Below, one piece after another: positions 1-11,900 of a stretch of DNA of 64,000 bases. Each line of letters opens with the position of its first letter. Position 1 is the stretch's first letter. Position numbers and translations under genes: made by a program. The notes below the pieces were generated by a model. The model saw only the letters and a list, made by a program, of their open reading frames with translations. It made no database searches and had not been told where the DNA came from. Source of the DNA: Nezara viridula (taxonomy: Eukaryota; Arthropoda; Insecta; Hemiptera; Pentatomidae); contig OV725080.1 of NCBI GenBank assembly GCA_928085145.1, positions 144,574,636 through 144,638,635 on the forward strand, read 5' to 3'.

Positions 1-996
1 ATTGTTATCTACCATTGCCATCGGCTAGCCAGTTGTTCGATTCCACGATGGTGCCATTCTTTGGGATAACTGTCAAAGAACTCTCAGACCGCAATTATCA
101 AATTTCGCAAAATTATCACATTTTTCCCATGAAGAAAATGGATTATGGATCTAAATAAGTAGTAATCCAGTGGTGCGAGGTCTGAATGGTGAATGAGGCA
201 GGAGTTCGAACCCATGAGATTCTTAAACATTTTCTTTTGTTCGACGGGAAGTGTGAGGAGGAGCATTATATTGTTGGAATAAAATTCATTTTCGGTTGAT
301 AAGAATAACGCTTTGACAACTTTGCGTACAATGTTTCCAGTTGTTCGCAATAGAGTTCAGAACTCATAGAACACACATCAGGAACAAATTAGTGATGAAT
401 AATACCTTCAAAATTAAAAAAAAAAAACGCAAAGCATGGATTTTTTTTTTTCAATTTATCCCCTTGCAGCAAGCAGAAGAACAACGATCTATCCATTCCT
501 CACGGGTATTCGGATTTTGCCAGTAAACCCACTTTTCATCACAGGTGACAATCTTCCGGTAAAATCTGATATCAGATGGGTTTTTCAATACATGTTCACA
601 AATTTCTAACCTCTTAGCTGATTTCTGAGGATTACGTTCGTGAGGGACCAGTCTACTGCTCTTTTTCACCTTCCCCATGGAGAATAGAGGGCGACTAACA
701 GAATCTTTCGACACACCACACTCCCTGGCAAGTTCGCGAGTACTCGTGGACGGATTTGACTCAACAGCTTTCTGCAGAACCTCATCAATATCCATTAATG
801 ATCGCCCGGAGCCTTTCTTTCTTTCCAATGTAGTATCTCCACTGCTAAATTTTTCAAACCAACACCGCGCAGTGCGCTGGTGAAGGACATCTTTCCCTTC
901 ATATTTAATAATTTCACGAGTTGCTTCAGCGGCTGTGAAATTTTTTTTCCAGAAATGCCTTAAAATTACGTGAGTTTCGTTGGACACTGACATGTT
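1..996 (-). pseudogene. mariner-family transposase, frameshifted, runs off the window
   Basis: A DD34D-type mariner transposase relic is read on the minus strand. The better half (451-996) starts at a Met followed by Ser-Val-Ser-Asn-Glu-Thr. It holds the paired helix-turn-helix N-terminus (WFEKFSSGDTTLE, STSTRELARECGVSKDS) and the first catalytic Asp in VTCDEKWVYW. After low-complexity T/A runs at 416-452 the protein resumes in shifted frames. NAPPHTSRRTKE and LPHSP lie in one frame, DLAPLDYYLFRS and HFLHGKN in another, and RGIEQLASRWQ then VDNN end near base 1. The residue before NAPPH, normally the second catalytic Asp, reads Tyr. An upstream in-frame Met at 1057-1059 extends the frame by 21 residues with no mariner similarity. 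At least three frame breaks make it inactive. The end of the element lies outside the window. Confidence 0.9.
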
Positions 997-2508
997 TCTT
1001 CTTTGAAACAAATAACTAAACTGAGACTTTTTTTGAAGAAGGCGAATGGGATTAAACAAGCTTAGGGAATGTTCTAAAGCTGTTATTAAATATCGGTAAG
1101 TATTAAATAGGATTAAAATATTTACAATCCTTTAAAATCTTGAATTTTATCTTATAAATTATGACACATATACAGTTTAAAAAAATTATGCCTAAAAGCG
1201 TTATTATTGCTGTGATGATAACTTTTCTGTTGACATTTTTGCTTCTTCATCTTCTGCATCGAGAGAAAAAAATGTAGTTTTTTAATAATATATAAGAAAA
1301 AAAAGACTTCACCAAACTTAAATCATGGCCCCATAATTAAGTTGAACTCGTCGATATACATAGAACTTCCATTTATAGAAATTCTGCATTCTGCATTTAT
1401 TTTTTGTTTCTATAGGAAGATGTGATTTTTTTATAAAAATAACGAGGCTATTACCCCCATTTTGCCCAACTGTTTAAAATTGTAATTATTGTTAAAATGC
1501 CCATGACTCTCTAACCCGATGTGGAAATAAATAATATATAATAAAAATAGTCTTCATTAAATCTAATTTTCTATTTATATCAATAAGGCTTTAAAAAAAA
1601 ATCAAAGATACAGTGCTATTACAAATAATAATTGTTAGCTTCAAACCTCTGGTCACTGTATCCATCAAAATCCATATCTAAACCATTATTTTATTTTTTA
1701 TTATTTTATTAGTTTTTAAGGTCTTTAAAGACTACTTAAACATCATTTTGTATATTTTTGTTTTCATTTTCTTTCAGAGAAAGTCGGTTTGTAAAGTATG
1801 GTTATTTATCTACCAGGGAGCTTCTGTTATTAGTAAAATTTTGGATTGAAAAGATTCTAGTGTTTGTAAGTCTTTTTTGCCGAATATATACAGATATCTG
1901 TAAAATATTATAAGTGGGTTTTGATTTTTTCCCCAGCCTGTAGCGCCAAAGAGGCTATTGACGATTATAATCAAACTAATCTTAAGTTCTCGGTAAAGCT
2001 CTTTAAATTTTCATTTCCAGTTTATCACCTAGAAAAATAAGGATAAAAAGATATGAGGAAAAGTAAATTTTATTTCCGTATGACCCAAAAATTATTCATT
2101 TTTCGGGAACTTAATGTGTAATCACTTTAAAGATAATCCAAATCGTTACAGAACAAAACAAATCATCTAATTCGGACAAGTATTAGCAAATTTACAGGAG
2201 AACCAATTCATTATTTTTTTTAGTTTTTGATAAATCGAAAACTGCCGATTTATTTTCTGGATAATTCCAGCTACTAGTTTGAAAGATGATTAATTTTAAA
2301 TCAATTGTCATGACATTTCGGCTTTTACTTGTTTCAGGAAATTATTGATTTAACAGATAAAATAATCAAAAAATAAACTGATGGCCTGACAGTTGGAACG
2401 TCATGAAATTTTATTTTCTGGGAGGGAGGGGTGAAGTTGTTTTTACGTTGTCAGGAATCTCTTGTGAAAAGTTTACCTTCGCGTTAAACACTAATATACT
2501 ACTACTAT
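997..2508. other. AT-rich intergenic, no gene seen
   Basis: Long A/T runs with no conserved coding signature on either strand. The left part may include the 5' untranslated part and inverted repeat of the mariner relic, but I could not locate the repeat. Confidence 0.5.
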
Positions 2509-2510
2509 AC

Positions 2511-2529
2511 AGGATGTCCCGTAAGTTTT
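2511..2529 (+). repeat. orphan mariner terminal repeat end
   Basis: The motif CAGGATGTCCCGTAAGTTTT matches the end of the mariner relic in the OATP gene (CAGGATGTCCCATAAGTTCT near 15602). Here it is cut off directly by the SINE that begins at 2530. I infer a mariner tip left behind by, or used as the target of, the SINE insertion. Confidence 0.5.
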
Positions 2530-2776
2530 GGGGGCGGGGTGGCCGAGCTGGCTAATAAAAACGTGTAAAAAATACTTGTTCCTCGGCAACCAGATGATTG
2601 ATAAACCAAAGTTTATTAGATATGAAGTAATTACGAGCTCGCTTCCAGGTGCCGAGAGAGCTTTTAGCTCTAGCATTAATTCCCCACCCTTTTCTCGTGG
2701 ACCGGAAAAATCCCTGTATAGCCTAAAAGGCGAAGTAGGGATGATAAAAAAGAAAAACAATAAAATAAAATAAAAG
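2530..2776 (+). mobile_element. tRNA-Ser/Leu-type SINE (family 1)
   Basis: The head GGGGTGGCCGAGCTGGCTAA resembles the A box of class II tRNAs (Ser/Leu). A degraded B-box region lies near 2630-2655 (ACGAGCTCGCTTCCAGGTGCC). A unique body follows, ending in CCTAAAAGGCGAAGTAGGGA and an A-rich tail. A second, better preserved copy on the opposite strand at 60123-60330 shares head, body end and A tail. Head, B box and tail together identify an RNA polymerase III retroposon. The 81-codon reading frame inside it has no protein similarity I recognise. Confidence 0.75.
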
Positions 2777-4463
2777 AATATTGTTGCGTAAGTTATTAAA
2801 AATAAATAAATAAACCTGCTAATTATTTTAATTATTTTCATGAAAACGAAAATATTAGAATTAGGAATATTTAAGCGGTCATTTATAAATATGGATCAAT
2901 AAAGATCTTTGTAAAAAACACAATTTCAACTGATGATGCAAAATTGAAAATCATTATTGTTAACATTTTTTTTTTCTTATAAGTTAAAAGTATATTTATG
3001 CAATTATGTTTATTATAATTGATTTGAGGTCATGGAAATAAAAAGAAAATAAAGCTTTTAATTAATTTATTGTAATAATTTTTGTTGAAAACACGAAATG
3101 ATAGGTTATCAAAACACTTTTTGACACAACTTATTATGTATCAACTTATTTCGTAATAACTTCTGAAATTAATTAATATTGATATAAAGCATATTGAACA
3201 AGAAAGTTTTCCTAAAAGTGGGGTATCTGTAGTATATTTTAAATGTAATGAATTAAAAAATTCGCGGATAATTCATGATTTTTTTTAAAAAACAGAACTT
3301 AGTTTAGCGGTTCAAAAGTCCTTATTGGATGTTTTTTCTACAAAATCCATATTTATTTGAAGTAAATTTTGCCTAAAACAAAACTTAAATTTCCTACTTT
3401 TCTGCCGAAAATTGGACCATTGTTTGTACGAACTTTTTTGTAGTTCTGGAGGTCTAAATATCTTCTCTGCCTACGGAGTACCCTGTATACTTATAGGATG
3501 TTTTTTGAGTGGAAAAACCTTTTTTTTTTTATAATTTATTTATTTATTCTCATTGATAAGAATAGTTTAAACTCTTCTAAAAGTAACCGAAGCAACATAA
3601 CTTGTTAGAAAAAGGTCCTGATCGTCCGCTTCCTACGTGCAAATAGAACACGACATAAACAAACAGATGCTTAAACAGTGTCTTTTTCTCAGTAGAAGTT
3701 CAAACAAAGATAGCGCCTATTTATAAATGTTATATAATCCCTGTCATTGCTAGTCTAAGAGACATGTTTCGTAAAATATTTAAGACCTACGTGGCTATAT
3801 CATTTTGTTTGTTGGAAATACCAAACACGAGTATGATCACGAGAGTAATTACAGTTGCATTAGCTATGTTTCATAATTTCTGCGCCATAAGTATTTTATT
3901 GACATAATGTTCACAGCACTCACATTATGGATATTTGGCAAATACGTATATATTTTTGGTCGATTTTTATATTAATTTAAGTAATACTTTTCAAAAATAA
4001 GCAGTGTATTCAATATTTCATCTCTCTATCGTATAAAAAAGTTTTTAGTGACTTTGTTCTATTTTATTTTACATATATAAAGCAGGAAGGGCCGAACTAA
4101 GACACCACACTTCTATTTCAACACTTATTTCTCTCTTATTACACTGTCTCTAAAAAGTTTCTATACAATTAGATGTTCTTTAACATTGCTAATAATCTAT
4201 TAATTATATTATTTTTATTAATCAGAAAGGGTAATAGAGGCAAAGGCGTATCAACATGATAACAAGTTCATGATGGATCACTGTTTCCATAGCAGGAAGA
4301 GACACAACTTTAATCCCAAAGTCAAAAATGTTTCCATACATCTATAATATTGTATAATATAACGTTTAATTCTATTTCTATTCAATGCCATTATTTTTCT
4401 CAAAACTATTATCTGAACACAACATTCATGGTCTAGTTAAGGTTCAGCCTACTTCAAATCATC
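2777..4463. other. AT-rich intergenic, no gene seen
   Basis: No coding or RNA gene is recognisable on either strand. The last ~100 bases before 4464 may belong to the 5' end of the Tc1-like relic. Confidence 0.5.
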
Positions 4464-5222
4464 ATGTGTGTAGAGCAGTGCATTCGTGACCAAGTCGTCT
4501 GGTTGAGAGGTCAAGGATTTTCTCTCCGAAAAATTGGAACTTTACTAAATAAATTACATGCAACTGTATGTGTTGAACAGACACAATGAAATAAAATGTT
4601 TGAGGGCATTTTGTACAAGAAAATTGAATATAATTCATAGGACTGTTATGAACCAGGTGCATCCAATCCCTATACAAGTGCAACATCCTTAGTCAGTGAG
4701 CTTGAAAGAGATTATGAGATATGCGTAAATACAGGTACTGTCAGGAATCTTCTGAGAAAGAAAGATTTTCTTAGACAAATTGCAAGAAAACACCCCAAAA
4801 AATAAGAAGAGGTCGTCGTTTGCTATGGAGTATACCAATAAACCAAAAAATTTCTGGAATTTCGTGATCTTCTCAGATGAATCCAAATTAAACCTTTTTG
4901 TAGCAGATGGATGATATCATGTCTGCTGAAAAAAACAGGAAGCACTAATTTCAAAGAATTTGCGACCGACCTTCATGCCTGGAGGTGGAAGTGTAATAGT
5001 ATGGGGGCGTATGAGTGCTTCAGGAGTTGACAATCTCGTTTTTATTGATTGAATTATGGACCAGCATGTATTCCTAAACATTCTAAGGAACAATTTAAAA
5101 AGTTCTGAAAAACTTTGACTTATGCCGAGGTTTATTTTTCAACTGGACAACGATCCTAAGCACACCACCAAGAAAGTAAAACAAAGGTTAATCCACAATT
5201 TTCCTAAAATGTTGAATTTTTT
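4464..5222 (+). pseudogene. Tc1-like transposase relic
   Basis: A decayed Tc1-family (DD34E) transposase. The N-terminal helix-turn-helix begins MCVEQCIRDQVVWLRGQGFS and continues with LRKIGTLLNKL. Further frames give SLVSELERDYEICVNTGTVR and NLLRKKDFLRQIARKHPKK. The first catalytic Asp is in FSDESKLNLF (about 4868-4900), followed by MPGGGSVIVWGRMSASG. The second Asp is in QLDNDPKHTTKKVKQRL (about 5140-5190). The homology stops near 5222 in an AT-rich run, so the third acidic residue and the C-terminus are missing. Multiple stops and frameshifts are present. No terminal inverted repeats were found. Confidence 0.85.
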
Positions 5223-5372
5223 TTACTTAATTTTCATATTTATTCATTTTTAATGTTCATATTATGATATATTTATATAAAAATCGCGACCATGGTTGTA
5301 AATTGGCAATAAGAACAATTATAATTGTATAAAAATAAAAATTGGCAATAAGACAAGAGTTATAATAGAGAT
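5223..5372. other. AT-rich spacer
   Basis: Short AT-rich stretch with a near-duplicated AATTGGCAATAAGA motif at 5301 and 5340. No gene seen. Confidence 0.4.
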
Positions 5373-5706
5373 TTAAAAAAAAAAAAAACTTGTACCACTA
5401 CAACCCATAAAGGGTCTGAGGTTCAGTACTATTTAGGGAAAGCACTGTTTCTAGGTCCACGGTTGTGCAAGGAGGTGATTTGACCGAGATCACACTCAAC
5501 TGCCAGGTTTTCCCCCCTAATTAATTATTTAATTAAGGGTACCCACTTTATAGAGGCTGGGTGTGCCCCAGGAGGGACTCCTGACCCAAGGTCACCCCAC
5601 CGCCAATGAAACAGATAAATAAATTTTCTGCCATGAGCCGGGGTTCGAACTCGGGACCCTTGCATTGGAAGCTCAGTGCCCTACCACTGAGCTACCCCTC
5701 TCCCCA
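5373..5706 (-). mobile_element. tRNA-Gly-like SINE (family 2), with head
   Basis: Read on the minus strand, the head at about 5630-5704 is a tRNA-like unit. The A box TAGCTCAGTGG and B box GTTCGAACC are well preserved, and the anticodon-loop position reads CTTCCAAT, suggesting Gly(TCC). The anticodon stem pairs poorly, and the unit runs without a break into a ~240-bp unique body, so it is a SINE and not a free tRNA. The body ends near TAGTGGTACAAG beside a homopolymer tract. A head-less copy of the same body lies at 56285-56425. Confidence 0.75.
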
Positions 5707-7590
5707 TTTTTAAAGAAGTTAAAAATTTGATTTTGTTCTATTTATTTTATGTTAATAAAAAATAATACAATCTGAACTTCACATATAGTTATACAATTTG
5801 AGCAGCGAGTAGTATGAACAATTGTATAATTTGTAAAATGAGAGTTGGTCCGCTGTTAGGCAAACAGGGAGTAACCCCCTAGTTTTTTTAATTTATTATT
5901 TTTTTTTTAAAACGGTAATTATTTTTGAAAAAAGGGTAGAAAATGAAAACAACTTTATGAAATGATGTTTCAGGTTATGTTATGTGATCCTTGAAGGCCT
6001 GCAAAAAAAATATAGGGATATTAATGCTTTCAGGGATAATTTCATACTGTCTCTTTCTTGACTACTGCTTGCATTTAGTAGATATATATACGTTATAATT
6101 TAAAAATAGTTCCTTATGCGATTATTTAAGTATTTAGCCCAGATCTCTCATAGAAACAAATTTGGATAAGGAAAAAAGAATTATTTGTCTATTTTTTTTT
6201 CTCTGGGGAGGGAGGTACAAGTGCATAGTTTTCTTGTCATATTTTTTATGTTTGGTGTCATTTTATTATTTTATGATCACTGAACGAAATATATAATAAT
6301 GATATAATATAAAAAAAAATTATGAAATAGTGCATGATGAGTAATAATCAGTAATTGCGTAATGATTAATTTTAAATCAAAATTTATTATTTTATATACT
6401 AAGTTTTAAATGAAATAATAATATAGAATAAGGAGAATATATGTTAAACAAAGTTTAAAAATTAGAATATGTAAAAAAAAAGTGATTACATAAAAAAATT
6501 AAAATTTTTTACAGATTCTTGAAAATAGCTCAAGTAGCAGAAATGTTGGCAAATAAAGAAATACAATGTATTTTATTTGTGGTTTAAAATCTTCTAAGTA
6601 AAAACAAGCGAATAGTTTATTTTATTATACCAAATATTTTGTTTTAAAAATTTACAAATAAAATAAATAAACGCCTACATGCCAAAGATTGTATTTCATT
6701 CAACCAATGAAATATTTTTCTTATTTTTACTTCACTCATGTAAGTCTATTTGTGTGATTAATTTAATTAAGTCTGTTATGAATTAGAAAATTAATTTTGT
6801 TTTTCTTCAAGTCTTATTCTTTATCTAATTCATGTCACAAATTAAATAATGTTATTATTTAATATAGATAAATAGCAATTTATTTAATATAGTTACATTG
6901 ATATTATCCTAGCTTCTATACATTGTTTCATATTTATTTTTTTAAAATAGGTTCAATACCAAACTCTTTACAATTTTAAAAATATCTTGAAAATATAATT
7001 TATATTCTATATTATTAACTGCTATTGGAAGCACCAAGCAAATTAACTTTAAAAAGAAAGATTAAATGGTAATTTTGAAAAAGATAGCTGACAAGGATAT
7101 TATGGAATATTTTTATTTAACTCTACTGTTTGAAATATAATGTTATAATTTAAAAAAAAATAAAAATATTATTTTCCGTATAAATCAGGGTGAGAAATTG
7201 TTTATTATCCATAGGATATTCCTGCAGTTCATACATTTTTCGAAAGTATAAAAAGTTATTTACCCTTTATTTAGTAAAATGTGATAACAGTAATAAAAAA
7301 TATAAATGAGGACAAAGTATAGGAACAAAATATAATGTTAATAAATGAATAACAAGTTCTAAATTATTAATTAGTCTTATGCAATTTTATATGCCTTCAT
7401 TATAAATAATTGTATATGGTTAGATTCTTGAAATGAATATCTAATTTTGTGAGTAAAAATGTATATTGTTTTTCATTGCACATACATATACATACATACA
7501 CATACATTGTTTTATAAAGTATTTGTCCTAAAAATTGTTTCATACTGCACTGTCCTACTTTGAAATTTTAAAAAGCTAACAAGCCTATTA
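5707..7590. other. AT-rich intergenic, no gene seen
   Basis: Long runs of A and T with no coding similarity on either strand. A short (CATA)n tract lies near 7484-7508. Confidence 0.5.
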
Positions 7591-7598
7591 TAAGTATA

Positions 7599-8450
7599 GG
7601 TACATTTAGTCTAAAGGGCCGCTACTGACTGCTATCTGGCAATGTTTATAACCTGAACACTGATAGCTCCCATAACGCAGTGATAAGCCTTCTCCTACTT
7701 CCCATTTTCGTATTATTGTATTAAATTAGTATTATTGAAAGTGTAAACAGGTACAAAAACAAATGTAATAACAACAAAAATACTTTTATTTGACGGCAAA
7801 TATATTAATTAAATAATAAAAACACTTTAAGAAGATATGTACATATAAAACATCAAACATCATAACAAATTATAATCATAACATCGGCATCATAACAAAT
7901 TTAAAAGAACATATTTACATAGAAAAGAAAAAATATAAACACTATAAACAACGTATATACAAATTATTTTAAGTTAATTATTCACTTCCTTTTGTCTTAT
8001 TTATTTTGGAAGGCAAAATTGTTTTATGCTACTTAAAATAGCGAGGAACGGGTCCTCTTCTCTGTGAACCCGCCGCCACAAAAATTCGCACAAATATGAA
8101 TCGAGGTGTTGTCTGGCAGTTCCTCTATGTACTTTATTTCTCCACTTAGCTGAGCCCCACAATCTTTCTATGTGTTGAGTATGAACCCCAGTTGATGGAT
8201 CGACAAAATTATACCGGTGATTCACTTGGAAATGGTCATAGTTTGCTTCGTTCAGTTGTCGGGTGTTGTATCCTTTCCAACAGTCCTTTAATAAGTGAAC
8301 GTAATAAGGGAATAACTGAAAACCAAACAATGCAATAACTCAAAAGTTTGGCGGGATAAGAAGAGGGAGGTTATGTAACATGATGACATGACGTTAGATA
8401 AGATAGATAAGGAGTGAGGTTTCAAAACGGCCCCTTAGACTAAAAGTACC
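7599..8450 (-). mobile_element. Merlin-type DNA transposon, internally deleted
   Basis: An 852-bp element bounded by 22-bp terminal inverted repeats: left GGTACATTTAGTCTAAAGGG at 7599, and right (reverse complement) GGTACTTTTAGTCTAAGGGG ending at 8450, with two mismatches over the full length. It is flanked by a perfect 8-bp direct repeat TAAGTATA (7591-7598 and 8451-8458), the target duplication size known for Merlin. The transposase fragment inside (8001-8315, minus strand) agrees with this family. The element ends 277 bp before the OATP start codon. The N-terminal half of the transposase is missing, so it cannot move by itself. Confidence 0.9.
8001..8330 (-). pseudogene. Merlin (IS1016/ISXO2-like) transposase, C-terminal part
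   Basis: The 109-codon frame carries the end of a DDE transposase of the IS1016/ISXO2-like group. The second acidic residue sits in LLKDCWKGYN. The hallmark VNHRYNFVDPSTGVHTQHIE then holds the catalytic Glu, followed by RLWGSAKWRNKVHRGT and LDSYLCEFLWRR. The first catalytic Asp and N-terminal region are absent. The homology seems to start after the ATG at LFPYY, and the preceding TGTTTGGTTTTCAG looks like a splice acceptor, so this could be a last exon. Length is about a third of a full transposase. Confidence 0.88.
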
Positions 8451-8458
8451 TAAGTATA

Positions 8459-8727
8459 TACTAAACATATTGACATTAAATATGATTTTGAGATTGACTG
8501 ACATAAAAAGTCATCCATTCTAGAAGAGGATTCTTATCCATAACTCCTGTAAGAGAATGAAAACAATGCTGTAAAATTGCTGCAGCATTTCACTGATACT
8601 GATCAATTTGTATACATCACTGTCAAGTGTATTGATTAGATTACATTCCGGGGAGTGGGGATTCAATACACATTAGTAATAAGTCATATATATATATTAT
8701 GTACCTCGATGAAAAACTAAATAAATC
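8459..8727 (+). other. 5' flank of the OATP gene
   Basis: This stretch between the Merlin element and the OATP ATG must contain the 5' untranslated region, or an intron within it, and probably promoter sequence. No convincing core promoter motif can be named. A short (TA)n run lies at 8689-8699. Confidence 0.4.
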
Positions 8728-8962
8728 ATGACTGACAGGAGATACGAAGGGGAGGCCATGTTGGGGGCTAAGTCCCCCACAAAGGAAACAACCTGCGGCA
8801 TCTGGTTCATCAAGGGCAAATGGCTACAGAAATTTGCCAACAAAAAGGCCTACGTCTTCTTGTATGGTCTCCTTGGATGTATCTTCTCTGCGGCCTTCTC
8901 CTATTTCAATGGCACGATAACAACTTTAGAGAAAAGGTTCAAGATACCAAGTAGAACTACAG
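8728..8962 (+). CDS. OATP exon 1 (residues 1-79)
   Basis: Starts MTDRRYEGEAML. The cytoplasmic N-terminus is followed by TM1 at residues 41-60 and the conserved start of the first outer loop (TLEKRFKIPSRTTG). Donor is ACAG|GTCAGT; one base is carried over. A later in-frame Met11 is possible, but Met1 is the first available. Confidence 0.93.
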
Positions 8963-11900
8963 GTCAGTATTATGGATTTTTTTTATTTACTTAATGTGTT
9001 GTTTTAATCATGTATAACCTAGGACCAGATTTAAAATTTTTGTCAGGGGAGGCAAGTATAATTTTACTTCCCCATCACCCCCTCCCCAAAGTTAACATTT
9101 TATAACAATAATTAATGTCAAAAAAACGGAAATGCATACGAAAAAATGTTTTTTTTTACCGTAGACTAAAAAAAAATTTCATTTAAAATTGGCTACATGG
9201 GGTAAGTATCCCCTTTCCTTGATCCTAGTTCGAGCCCAGGTTAGATAGTAATGGTTGCGTGATAATCCATGTTTTATAACAACAAATCTCATCTAATTCA
9301 ATAAAACATGAAATTAATAACAGTTATCAATTGGAAATTTGTTCTTACTATTTTTTTTTTAATTCTTTCTTCACAAAACCTCATATTCATATGAAGTTTT
9401 TCTATTATTTTAATTATAAAATACTTTGGTAAATACTTTGGTTAGATGTTAATTTGCATGGTAGATAATAATTAATCATGTTGGAAAAATGATAATGCTT
9501 ATGCGATAAAAATTTTTTAATCACAGTTTATTAACTAATACATTGTTATTGAATCCATGCATATTTTATTAATATGACTAATATTTTAAGATTCATATTT
9601 CATATGATACAACTAGGTTTATATATCCATGGCTTACTTCAGAGATGTAAATGCAAATAATCCGTGTTGAAGTTAAAGAATATTTAATATCTGAACACAT
9701 CCTGTAATTCCATATTTAGTAATTATATTTGTATTATGATGTATATTTGGTAATTTATATAAATAATTAATGTTCAGATAAAAAATTTCCACTGAACCAG
9801 AATAGAAATTTTCCAATATTCACTATTTATAATTATATGGATAAATATCAGCATAGGAAGGTGAGGTAAATAGCAGATTCAACTTTGTTTAAGTTGTGAT
9901 TTACTCATGTTAGGATCCACAATTTAGGCCATCTTAATTTTTTTCAGTTTAATTGGTGTACAAAATACACTTTATATTAAAATTTATCTTAGTATATTAC
10001 TAGCAAATAACAAGGGAGTGCTAAAAAGAATAAGTGAATAATTTAAATAAATGTATTTATTGATACTTTAATTAAGTAAAGAAATGACAAATATATTAAA
10101 TATCTTCAAATATCATGTGTTAAAGTTCTGAAGATAGGATATTAATGCTCCTGAAATGTAAATTTTGATGATTTAATTTTGTCAAGTAAAAAAAAAGAAT
10201 ATATAAAAAAAAATATTTTCAAAGTAATACATTTATAAAATTTATGAAATGCAAAAACTGTTGTTCCATCTAACTATACAAAGAAATAGTTTTAATTACG
10301 CATTTTTTTTTAGGTATAATTACAGTTGGAAATGACATTAGCCAACTCTTTGTCTCAGTAGTTTTAACATACTATGTTGGAAAAAGACATCGCCCTCGAT
10401 GGATTGCTGTGGGTATTTACACTGTAGTTCTCTTCTGCATTATGAATGCACTACCTCACTTCTTGTACGGGCCAGGAGAAGATGCTTTTGGTTTGACCTA
10501 TGAGTATGGTGGCAGTCGAGGAGTGTACAACATATCTGAATCTCAGGGTAAACCTCATCATTTCATGATTTATTTATTAACATTTATATTTACCTCACAT
10601 GTTAACAAGTTGAAACTTCTTAATATTTTATTTTTAATCACAAATATTTAAGCATAAACATTTCCTTAGTAAAGGGGTTGTTAATATTAAAAATTTTCTC
10701 CAGAGGTTGGCAATAAAAACTTCCATGAATGCAAATACATTTTGTATTTGTTACATTTTACTTAAAGTTGAAGTTTCGGGATCCATTTTCCCAACATCAG
10801 CACTATCCTTTTAATTCATTTATATAAATTTCTAAAGTAAAAGCATTAGATAAAATAACTGTTGTTACAAATTTATTCATGAATTTATTAGCTATAATGT
10901 TTATCCATGTGTGCTCTTTCGTCTTATTTTATACATTCCACCAAACATATCTGTATTAACCAGTAAGGGTTTGTGTTTGTACTTTATACTAGATTTATAA
11001 TCAATGATGCAGTATCTAACTAAAATCGATCGATGTTCTGTGTTAGACAGGCAGCGACTGTGTCAGGCTGAGTCTCACAAGAAATGCGATTCAACCTCAG
11101 GTAGTTTGGCTCCGCAGGTGATTTTATTTGTGGCTCAACTGATATCCGGAGTGGGTGGTTCCTTGTATTATACTCTTGGAGTGTCCTATATGGATGACAA
11201 TATCAAGAAGTCCAAGACGCCAGTTTTGATTAGTAAGTAAATCCATGTTTGTTGTGAAGTTAATAAAACATTTATGTTTATAAAAAGTACATGATAATTT
11301 TAGTTAATTATTTATTCATAAGATAAATTCTCTACAAACTTTTTTGACTTATAAAATTTACCTTTATATTCTGATTTTTTTTAAAAAATGAAACCATATG
11401 ATTGATTCCTTCAGTTCTATTTTTATAATAGTAAATATGCCATTATATTTATAAATACATGCTAAAGGTGAAGATATAATTTATTAGGAATTCTTGAGAT
11501 TAAAAACACTTCACCTCTTAAAACTTTATCTTTACTTGATTTTAAGGGGAACTGTTAGCTCCCAAGCTAATAAGCCATGGTAAATTTTAAATTAAATATA
11601 TATACAAGTTGTACATAGTGTATATTGTAACAAATACATATGCCTTAAAACCACTTGCAATATGATCCAAATCACTTGAAGATGAAATGACAGCTGAAAT
11701 TTAATGAAAATAAAGTTATAAATGATGAAGTGTTTTTTAGTTTCAAATATTCCTAATTATGCATTTTTAAATATAATAAGAACGAATAGATATTTCATAA
11801 ATCATACGCAATTATACAAATCACACACAATACTAGTATAGAAAATGGCAATTAAACACTGATTTTTATATTGTTTTATTATTTAATATCTAATAAATCA

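Noticed and set aside
2491..2841. Opposed 116- and 81-codon frames
   Set aside because: Both lie in the tRNA-derived SINE; head, body and tail explain the sequence and no protein similarity is visible.
5630..5704. Stand-alone tRNA-Gly gene
   Set aside because: A and B boxes are good, but the anticodon stem pairs poorly and the unit continues into a SINE body that has another copy at 56.3 kb.
9030..9235. Repeat B copy in OATP intron 1
   Set aside because: C-rich phrases recall repeat B, but no collinear landmarks could be aligned.
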